Of a stretch of 11,447 nt of DNA, positions 5,807-11,447 are shown piece by piece. The position numbers were made by a program, and so were the translations under genes. The DNA comes from Lachnoclostridium sp. UBA7097 (GTDB taxonomy: Bacteria > Bacillota > Clostridia > Lachnospirales > Lachnospiraceae). The notes under the pieces are model-generated. The model was not told where the DNA came from, searched no databases, and saw only the letters and a program-made list of their open reading frames with translations. Within the stretch, counting starts at the first letter, position 1. The number at the start of each line of letters is the position of its first letter. The stretch spans positions 1 through 11,447 of the forward strand of contig DKYP01000104.1 in the NCBI GenBank assembly GCA_002499945.1, in the 5' to 3' direction.

Positions 5807-7666
5807 TTATTGTAATAAACTAAGTATTCCCTGTCTTGACTGGTTTGCTTGTGCAAGTACAGACTGGCCAGCCTGCTGTAAAATACTGCCTGTACTGAAA
5901 TCCAGCATCTCTTCTGCCATGTCAAGGTCACGTATGCGGGATTCTGAAGCAGAGAGATTTTCTGCCATATTATCAGCATTTAACATTGCGTGTTCAAGGC
6001 GGTTTGTTATTGCACCATAGTATGAACGGATTTCAGAAACTTTATCAATAACACGGTCTAAATGTGTAAGGCTGTCCTGTGCATTAAATGCAGAAATATT
6101 ATCTGGATTCATACATTTCATGCTCTCTGTTGACAAATCCCATAAACGGATTGGTATAAGCTGGTTTGAATTAGCACCTGCTTGTATATCAATATACTTT
6201 GCCTTATAAAGCCTTGATGTAGTAGTACTTTTAGTAGTGGTAGTTTTAGTTGTTTCAGTTTTGTCTGTTTCAGTAAGTTTATAAGGAGTCTTCTTCAATT
6301 CAATAGGACCATACTTTACAGAACCAATTGAAATACCCCCTCCTTCTGCTATTTCTTTATTATTCCACCAGAAACCGGCGCCTGTATGGTATATTCCTGT
6401 TTTATCTGCAACTACTTTACTATCATCAAATGCGTCATATAAATCCGCAATATCAGTTATCATAAATTTGTCAGCTCCAGTAGGCGTTATTCCTATCTTT
6501 GCATCTTCATTTTCTAATTCATAAGTATTATTTACATTAACAGTTTCTGTGCTGACAGTATGGTCATATGTATTCATAACATCAAATGCAAGCCGGAGGT
6601 CTATTGTATGTTTTGTATCGGCACTGGTATTTCTTGCTTTGTATGAGATGTCATATGCTTTTCCATCATCTACAAGCTTAATTACCTGGTCAATTTCAAT
6701 ATCCCCAAGAGCCCCGCCTTTATATGTAGTAGTAGCAGTTTTTTCATCATCACTTACTACTGTTGAACCCCTGCCACTATTATATAAATCAACATTTACC
6801 AGTTTTCCATCTATTTTTACTCCTAGCTGGGACATTGCACAGGATAAATCTAAGTCCCGTGCCACGTTCTGTACATTTATATAACCATTTGAACCTGTCA
6901 TATCGCCAGGATTTCTTAATGTGGTATATTTAGAATCTGCTGCCAGTGATTCATATTTTCTTTCTATTGTTCTCTTTGTTTCAGTAACAGTTGAAACTTC
7001 CAAATATTCAGAAACTTCAGAAGTAAATGGATGAAGAGGGTCATCTGGGTCATATACATCCTTTTCATACTCAGAATATGAAGTATGGAAATCTAAAACA
7101 TTTGAAGAAGTATAGACATTGCTGCTGTCAGCTGGAGGGGTACTGTCTTTAGGCAGCCATATAACGGATTCCCTTGTCTTGTTATCGGTCTTTGTAGAAG
7201 TATCTGTATTTATATTTTCTACAGGTGCAGTATCACCAATATAAGTATAATTTCCCTTAAATATTTTAATTGTATTAAATTCTGTCTGTTCATATATACG
7301 GTCTAATTCACTGGTTAATGCTTTAATTTCTTTTTCTATGGCTTCCCTGTCTTCCTTGCAATAGGTATCATTCGCAGCTTGTACCATTAACTCACGTTCC
7401 CTTTGCATAATGGAGTGTACTTCCATTAACCCGCCATCAGCAGTATTAACCAGGGAATTACCATCTTGTATATTTTCTGAAGCCTGGTTTAAACCACGTA
7501 TCTGCCCACGCATCTTTTCTGAAATAGACAGACCTGCAGCATCATCAGCAGACCTGTTAATCCTGTAACCAGAAGAAAGTTTCTCAGTTGATTTACCCTT
7601 TCTTGAATTAGTTATATTTAAATTCCTCTGTGCATTAAATGCTTCCATATTATGTGCAATTATCAT
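5807..7666 (-). CDS. Flagellin with a large central insertion
   Basis: This is the filament subunit, exported by the flagellar type III system. Residues 1-139 are the N-terminal D0/D1 region (I-A-H-N-M-E-A-F-N-A-Q-R-N, then L-S-S-G-Y-R-I-N-R-S-A-D-D-A-A-G-L). Residues about 488-619 are the C-terminal D1/D0 region, ending I-L-S-L-L-Q. Between them lie about 350 surface-exposed residues. That region is rich in alternating hydrophobic and polar stretches typical of beta structure, e.g. A-Y-D-I-S-Y-K-A-R-N-T-S-A-D-T-K-H. It ends in a Thr/Lys-rich tract (465-484). No HExxH is present, so it is not a flagellinolysin. Cysteines such as C103 are unusual for a flagellin. The ATG follows GGGAGGT (7672-7678). 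The gene is preceded by a sigma-28 promoter and a structured leader. There is only one flagellin gene in the window. Ser/Thr density would suit glycosylation, which is not shown by sequence. Confidence 0.96.
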   Translation of the reverse strand: MIIAHNMEAFNAQRNLNITNSRKGKSTEKLSSGYRINRSADDAAGLSISEKMRGQIRGLNQASENIQDGNSLVNTADGGLMEVHSIMQRERELMVQAANDTYCKEDREAIEKEIKALTSELDRIYEQTEFNTIKIFKGNYTYIGDTAPVENINTDTSTKTDNKTRESVIWLPKDSTPPADSSNVYTSSNVLDFHTSYSEYEKDVYDPDDPLHPFTSEVSEYLEVSTVTETKRTIERKYESLAADSKYTTLRNPGDMTGSNGYINVQNVARDLDLSCAMSQLGVKIDGKLVNVDLYNSGRGSTVVSDDEKTATTTYKGGALGDIEIDQVIKLVDDGKAYDISYKARNTSADTKHTIDLRLAFDVMNTYDHTVSTETVNVNNTYELENEDAKIGITPTGADKFMITDIADLYDAFDDSKVVADKTGIYHTGAGFWWNNKEIAEGGGISIGSVKYGPIELKKTPYKLTETDKTETTKTTTTKSTTTSRLYKAKYIDIQAGANSNQLIPIRLWDLSTESMKCMNPDNISAFNAQDSLTHLDRVIDKVSEIRSYYGAITNRLEHAMLNADNMAENLSASESRIRDLDMAEEMLDFSTGSILQQAGQSVLAQANQSRQGILSLLQ

Positions 7667-7757
7667 ATCTGACCTCCCTGTCTGATATTATATAACATCA
7701 ACAAATAAAAACTGTCCACACTGGTTCGTTTGTAAAACCAGATGAAATTACTATACT
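7667..7757 (-). promoter_or_regulatory. Structured flagellin leader with a possible CsrA site
   Basis: The flagellin transcript has a leader of about 90 bases with two hairpins. One pairs 7721-7726 with 7736-7741 (9-base loop). The other folds 7683-7700 as an 8-bp stem with one G-U pair and a tiny loop, just upstream of the ribosome site. The bases ACAGGGA overlapping the ribosome site (minus strand, ending at 7675) match the A-C-A-R-G-G-A core of CsrA sites. A second GGA lies between the hairpins. Flagellin mRNA is a classic CsrA target in Bacillus. Neither csrA nor fliW is in the window. Confidence 0.45.
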
Positions 7758-7763
7758 AATTAT

Positions 7764-7790
7764 TTATCGGCATTATCTAAGTATTTATTA
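7764..7790 (-). promoter_or_regulatory. Sigma-28 (SigD/FliA) promoter of flagellin
   Basis: The minus strand carries a perfect sigma-28 -10, GCCGATAA (7764-7771). Eleven bases upstream is TAATAAAT (7783-7790), which fits the TAAAGTTT-N11-GCCGATAA layout in spacing and in its first three bases. It lies about 100 bases before the flagellin ATG. This places the gene in the late flagellar class, expressed after the hook is complete. Confidence 0.88.
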
Positions 7791-7881
7791 ACCAGTAAAA
7801 ATACAAAATATTAGCAAAAATATAATAGTTCTGATAAATCCATACTTTGTATTGAATGAAATTTCAGGATTGCAAATTACA

Positions 7882-9528
7882 TTAACGTTTTAAAAGGTGC
7901 ATTTTATCTGCAAGCACTGATATCTTTCTTCCCATAGGAAATTCATAAAGTTCATGCCTGTTTAAACCCTGCAGTTTAAGGACAAGTACAAAATATACAA
8001 AGACAGCTGCTGCTACAGCTGGCAGTATGGCAATATATATTTTATGTGTTATTATAAAGAAAAGGTAGTATACAGCAAGTGTTATAATCCCCATTACAAA
8101 TGAAGCTATAAGCGGTACGCAGAAAGTCCTTGTAACCTCCTGGCCATACCCCAGGTATTTCTTTAATGACCTGCCATTTAAAACGCATACAAGTACAGGA
8201 TATGTTACATTGCCTGCTACTAGTGCAAATACCCCCATATCCGTCCACATAAGAAGCCCTGCAACTATGCCTATATGGATTCCAAGGGATATAAGTGAAT
8301 GTATGACAGGAAGCCCCATTTTATCTATACTTTGCAGTACACCGTTTGTCACAGTGGAAAGTGCATAAAATATTATGCAGACTGAACCTGTTATAAGCAT
8401 AAGCCCGCCTGTCTTATAATCAGAAGACGGGAACAGAAGCCTTATTATTGGTTCTGCAAGCACTGAAAGCCCCATTGCTGATGGAAATGCTATAATCATG
8501 TTAAATTTAACTGCCATTGATACTTTATCTTTTACACTGTCTGTTTCACCTGCGGCAAATGATGTTACAAGGCTTGGTATCATTGAAGATGCTATTGCAG
8601 TAGATACGGCTACAGGCACGTTTACAAGAAGCCTGTACTTTGTGCTGTAGATTCCCTGCATTGTGCTTACTACTTTGTCTGAAACCCCTTTCATCCCCAT
8701 AATTGCGTTAAAAAGTGTCACATCCACAATCCCGCTTAACTGGTAAACTGTCTGGCTAAGTATTATGGGTATAACAGTAATTGCAATTATCCTGAAGGAC
8801 TGTGAAGCAGATATGGTTTTGGATGTCTTGTCCCTTGCTTCCTGCTTGCTCATAACAGGATGGTAGACTAAATATATAAATGCCAGTATTACAAGCGCTA
8901 CTATTGCACCTGCGCATGTGCCAAGCGTACCACCTGCTGCACCCCATGCCGGCAGCTTGTCCGAGGCACTGTGCGCACGCATAAAAAAGTATGCAGCAGT
9001 AACGCTTACAAATGCATTGACAACCTGTTCAAATATTTGTGAAACCGCTGTGGGAAGCATTGTTTTCCTGCCCTGGAAAAGCCCCCTTAATGTACCCATT
9101 ACAGCCACTATAAATATAGTAGGTGCAAGTATCTTTAAAGGGATTGCAACACCATTATATTTAGAAAAAAACTGGTGTTCAAGCCACTCTGCACCAAAAT
9201 AGACGAACAGTGCTGCGCTGCCGCCTGTAATTACAGACACAAGCATTGAATACCTGAAAATCTTATATGCATTTTTATACCTTTTCTGTGCACATCTTGC
9301 AGATACCATTTTAGATACTGCCATAGGCATGCCATACGAAGATATTATAAGAAGAATATTATAAATCTCATATGCCGCAGAATATATTCCATTGCCCTCA
9401 TCACCTATTATATTTGCCATAGGTATACGGTAAATCATGCCGATTACCCTTACCATTATAGATGCTACGGCCAGTATACTGCCCTGTTTCAGAAACCCGG
9501 CTGCAGTGTTTTCTTTTGAAGAACCCAT
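7882..9528 (-). CDS. Polytopic lipid flippase of the YtgP/SpoVB/MurJ-like (MOP) superfamily
   Basis: A 548-residue membrane protein with about 14 hydrophobic segments. The opening F-L-K-Q-G-S-I-L-A-V-A-S-I-M-V-R-V-I-G-M, then Y-R-I-P-M-A-N-I-I-G-D-E-G-N-G, and S-S-Y-G-M-P-M-A-V-S-K-M-V-S-A-R are typical of the clostridial YtgP/SpoVB group of polysaccharide-biosynthesis exporters. Members flip undecaprenyl-linked precursors such as lipid II across the membrane. Length matches YtgP (about 540) rather than classical MATE pumps (about 450). The ribosome site AAGGAGGA (9536-9543) begins directly after the ybeY stop, and the genes are 15 bases apart. They are therefore cotranscribed, probably with translational coupling. 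No clear terminator follows; the 91 bases before the flagellin promoter are simply AT-rich. Whether it serves cell wall, spore cortex or another polymer is open. Confidence 0.88.
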   Translation of the reverse strand: MGSSKENTAAGFLKQGSILAVASIMVRVIGMIYRIPMANIIGDEGNGIYSAAYEIYNILLIISSYGMPMAVSKMVSARCAQKRYKNAYKIFRYSMLVSVITGGSAALFVYFGAEWLEHQFFSKYNGVAIPLKILAPTIFIVAVMGTLRGLFQGRKTMLPTAVSQIFEQVVNAFVSVTAAYFFMRAHSASDKLPAWGAAGGTLGTCAGAIVALVILAFIYLVYHPVMSKQEARDKTSKTISASQSFRIIAITVIPIILSQTVYQLSGIVDVTLFNAIMGMKGVSDKVVSTMQGIYSTKYRLLVNVPVAVSTAIASSMIPSLVTSFAAGETDSVKDKVSMAVKFNMIIAFPSAMGLSVLAEPIIRLLFPSSDYKTGGLMLITGSVCIIFYALSTVTNGVLQSIDKMGLPVIHSLISLGIHIGIVAGLLMWTDMGVFALVAGNVTYPVLVCVLNGRSLKKYLGYGQEVTRTFCVPLIASFVMGIITLAVYYLFFIITHKIYIAILPAVAAAVFVYFVLVLKLQGLNRHELYEFPMGRKISVLADKMHLLKR

Positions 9529-9543
9529 CCTGATGTCCTCCTT

Positions 9544-10050
9544 CTAATCCCTTGTTATCCCAAGTGCATTTAATATTTCTTCCTGTTTGTCTTCCATTAC
9601 CTTCCTCTCTTCTTCTGCCATATGGTCATATCCCATAAGGTGGAGCATACTGTGCGCTGTAAGGAAGCAGATTTCCCTTTTTAATGAATGGCCATACTGC
9701 TTTGCCTGTTCATCTGCACGTTCCAGCGATATAACAATATCCCCAAGAAGCAATTCGCCACTTCCAGGATTAAAATATGATACTGCCGCCCCGTCCTCTT
9801 CAAGCATTGAAAAATCTGCCGGCGGTACATATTCTGCCATTGGGAATGAAAGGACATCCGTGGGCACATCAAGCCCCCTGAAATCCCTGTTAAGCACCCG
9901 TATTCCATTATCATCTGTAAATGTAATATTTACTTCACATTCATATGGGCAGTTTTCAAGTTCTATAGATTTTGCAACAACTTTTTTTAACAGTTTCCCA
10001 TAATCAAAACCTATTTCATAATCTGTTTCCTTCTCCATTAGTATTGTCAT
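9544..10050 (-). CDS. ybeY: Endoribonuclease YbeY (rRNA maturation)
   Basis: A 168-residue metal-dependent endoribonuclease involved in 16S rRNA 3' processing and ribosome quality control. The zinc motif H-x3-H-x5-H is complete: H133, H137 and H143 in H-S-M-L-H-L-M-G-Y-D-H. It has Ser in place of the common Gly after the first His. The conserved N-R-D-F-R-G-L-D-V-P-T-D-V-L-S-F-P (54-70) and L-G-D-I-V-I-S (102-108) are present. The acidic loop between them, about 72-98, is somewhat long. The chosen ATG has AGGAAAGG (10063-10070) about 12 bases upstream. A second ATG four codons in has no better site. It follows the PgpH-like gene by 38 bases, the order PgpH-YbeY being common in Bacillota. Confidence 0.97.
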   Translation of the reverse strand: MTILMEKETDYEIGFDYGKLLKKVVAKSIELENCPYECEVNITFTDDNGIRVLNRDFRGLDVPTDVLSFPMAEYVPPADFSMLEEDGAAVSYFNPGSGELLLGDIVISLERADEQAKQYGHSLKREICFLTAHSMLHLMGYDHMAEEERKVMEDKQEEILNALGITRD

Positions 10051-10088
10051 ACCAAAACCGTGCCTTTCCTTATAGATAATTTCCCTTT

Positions 10089-11318
10089 TTAAACCTCTTC
10101 TTTAAAAGCATTATTAATATAAAAATCCATAAGCTTTTCTATCTGCTCTTTCCCCATCCCTGAATTATCAAGTTTTTCTTTCATGGCTTTTGAATTAAAT
10201 ACACTCTTTATAAGCCTTTCATCTGGTACCTGTTCCCTTTTGCCTGTCCTCCTAAGATATTCATCCGTTGAAATAATGCCATCACTGACCATTACAAGCA
10301 CTGCTTCTGGTGATAACGGCCCGCCGGATGTGCACCCGTGCTGTTTTATTATATACGTAAGCTGTAACGGAAAAGCATACTCTGAGGCAATTTTTTCGCA
10401 GGCCTCTTTATAATCTTCATTTTCATAAATCCTTCCTGCCTCATGGTAAAGCCCGCCTGCCATTGCAAGGTTTTTGTTATACCCTGCAGATTCTGCTGCC
10501 CTGCATGACAATTTCCCAGTCCTTACTGAATGTATATATAAAGCTTCTGAATAATGTTTTATCCTCTGCATAAGCATATGGTCTGTACCGGCAAGGGCAG
10601 CAAGTGTTTTCTGGTCATGTCCAGGCAAGCTGGCCCTTTTATTGCGGGAATCCTGCTTTTTAATACAGTATGTAACCCATGAAACAGATAAAAGCACGAT
10701 ATCCCCTGCAATACACCGTGCCAGGAATGCCCTGCCAGCCCATATTTCCTTTATATTGCCGCCGTTTAAAACCATTGCCAGTACAAGTGTCAATGAAATA
10801 AAAATAACTGCTGCATATAAAAACAGACGCCTTTTCTTAATCTCTGGAACAATAAGTGCAAGAAGTATACCAAGCACAGCATAAAAAACCACTATCCTGT
10901 TGTTCTTTACAGCATCTGCTGAAAGTATTAAATACTGTAACATAAGGAGCAGATGGCATGATACTGCATGTCCCATACCTTCCATAACGGCTATGGCGGC
11001 TGTCCCTGCCATCCATACAGTACCAATATCTGTAACTGCCGTAAATGCCACAAGCAGGTTTGATACTGCAAAGCTTATAAGAAAGGCTTTCTGTGATGGT
11101 ACAGCCTTTACCATCCTGCTGTCTTTAAGCCCGTAATAATATACAAATACCATTATGCCTGTTATTGAAACTACAATATTCCTTAAAATATCAATATAAC
11201 CTGTACCGCATAAAACACTGCCAAGAATTGTGCCTGATATTACTTCAATATAAACCCAGAACCTGAACGCAATATTTTTCTTGCGGTTTTTTATCTTTCC
11301 CATATTTGTACCACTCAT
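10089..11318 (-). CDS. Short, divergent PgpH-like 7TM-HD family protein
   Basis: A 409-residue protein with roughly six or seven hydrophobic segments (about residues 17-220) and a cytosolic helical domain (about 237-409). The second part resembles the HD domain of PgpH/YqfF cyclic-di-AMP phosphodiesterases. H263 (I-H-S-V), H292 in L-Y-H-E-A-G-R-I, I-I-K-Q-H-G (H327), and V-M-V-S-D (D346) line up with the family's H-S, H-D-I-G-K, I-I-x-Q-H-H-G and V-M-L-A-D. The HD doublet is thus H-E, and the stretch between it and I-I-K-Q-H lacks the usual A-H-x-x-x-G block. The extracellular 7TMR-HDED domain of full PgpH (about 700 residues) is also missing. The position just upstream of ybeY supports a PgpH origin. 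It may be a weak or inactive nucleotide-binding relative. The ribosome site before the ATG (AAAGAA) is weak, so the start could be codon 6. Confidence 0.8.
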   Translation of the reverse strand: MSGTNMGKIKNRKKNIAFRFWVYIEVISGTILGSVLCGTGYIDILRNIVVSITGIMVFVYYYGLKDSRMVKAVPSQKAFLISFAVSNLLVAFTAVTDIGTVWMAGTAAIAVMEGMGHAVSCHLLLMLQYLILSADAVKNNRIVVFYAVLGILLALIVPEIKKRRLFLYAAVIFISLTLVLAMVLNGGNIKEIWAGRAFLARCIAGDIVLLSVSWVTYCIKKQDSRNKRASLPGHDQKTLAALAGTDHMLMQRIKHYSEALYIHSVRTGKLSCRAAESAGYNKNLAMAGGLYHEAGRIYENEDYKEACEKIASEYAFPLQLTYIIKQHGCTSGGPLSPEAVLVMVSDGIISTDEYLRRTGKREQVPDERLIKSVFNSKAMKEKLDNSGMGKEQIEKLMDFYINNAFKEEV

Positions 11319-11334
11319 ATTTTCTTTATGTTTT

Positions 11335-11445
11335 TTATTTATTTCTATACCCCTTCTTTATCAATTCTGGATGCTTTTCCCAAATTGATAAAACATTAAT
11401 ATACTGACGGCCGTTAAGGTTTTCCAATTTCTGAACAGCCCATAT
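11335..11445 (-). CDS. Unidentified protein, C-terminal 36 residues
   Basis: An open frame enters from the right edge and ends at TAA 16 bases before the PgpH-like gene. The tail (W-A-V-Q-K-L-E-N-L-N-G-R-Q-Y-I-N-V-L, then W-E-K-H-P-E-L-I-K-K-G-Y) has a composition like a real soluble protein, with two Trp and balanced charges. The other two minus-strand frames stop early or look less protein-like. I do not recognise a family. It does not look like the end of PhoH, the usual neighbour here. Confidence 0.35.
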   Translation of the reverse strand: MWAVQKLENLNGRQYINVLSIWEKHPELIKKGYRNK

Positions 11446-11447
11446 TG

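Noticed and set aside
6222..6285. Tandem-like repeat in the flagellin gene
   Set aside because: It encodes the Thr/Lys-rich tract with varied codons. There is no clean repeat unit, so it is low-complexity coding sequence rather than a mobile or CRISPR repeat.
5807..7666. Flagellinolysin-type (metalloprotease) flagellin
   Set aside because: The central insert has no HExxH motif, so the known protease flagellin family is not supported.
5765..11415. The 11-base word TGACGGCCGTT at both 5765-5775 and 11405-11415
   Set aside because: Only two copies, with a palindromic core that is part of the flagellin terminator stem in one case and inside a reading frame in the other. Chance is the simplest explanation.
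11335..11445. C-terminus of PhoH, the usual neighbour of PgpH and YbeY
   Set aside because: The tail residues do not resemble the end of PhoH, so no name was given.
1..11447. CRISPR array, insertion sequence, prophage, tRNA or rRNA
   Set aside because: No regularly spaced direct repeats, transposase or integrase motifs, terminal inverted repeats, or RNA-gene-like conserved sequences were seen on either strand.

Overview
The window comes from an AT-rich, flagellated member of the Bacillota, most likely a Lachnospiraceae-type clostridium. The evidence is strong AGGAGG ribosome sites, sigma-A promoters with extended -10 elements, a sigma-28 flagellin promoter, a YtgP/SpoVB-type flippase next to ybeY, and a UDPGP-type pyrophosphorylase of the kind common in gut clostridia. 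There are no rRNA or tRNA genes, CRISPR arrays or insertion sequences. No gene-free stretch exceeds 300 bases.

Layout. At 1-126 (minus) is the N-terminus of an Uma2-family (DUF820) protein that runs off the left edge. It is divergent from a plus-strand pair: a 263-residue regulator (356-1147) that joins an XRE helix-turn-helix to a soluble, shortened FlhA C-terminal (FHIPEP) domain, and a eukaryotic-type UDP-N-acetylglucosamine pyrophosphorylase (1194-2420). The pair ends at a strong bidirectional terminator. Everything to the right is on the minus strand. In transcription order, from right to left, it holds: the tail of an unidentified gene; a short, divergent PgpH-like 7TM-HD protein; ybeY; a lipid flippase; flagellin (sigma-28 promoter, structured leader); a protein that joins a C_GCAxxG_C_C redox domain to degenerate GGDEF and intact EAL domains; rplS with its own promoter and leader; and a zinc-ribbon/DUF2007 membrane protein.

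How the parts may fit together. Three adjacent loci concern motility or its control: the HTH-FlhA fusion, flagellin, and the redox-EAL protein. The EAL domain has all the catalytic residues of a cyclic-di-GMP phosphodiesterase. Its N-terminal cysteine-rich domain suggests that cyclic-di-GMP breakdown, and so motility, responds to redox state. The HTH-FlhA fusion suggests a transcription factor built on the export-gate domain that normally binds chaperone-substrate complexes. A direct link between these genes is inferred from domains and proximity only.

The two most unusual items are the HTH-FlhA-C fusion and the C_GCAxxG_C_C-GGDEF-EAL fusion. The PgpH-like protein with HE in place of HD, the large flagellin insert and the flagellin leader come next.
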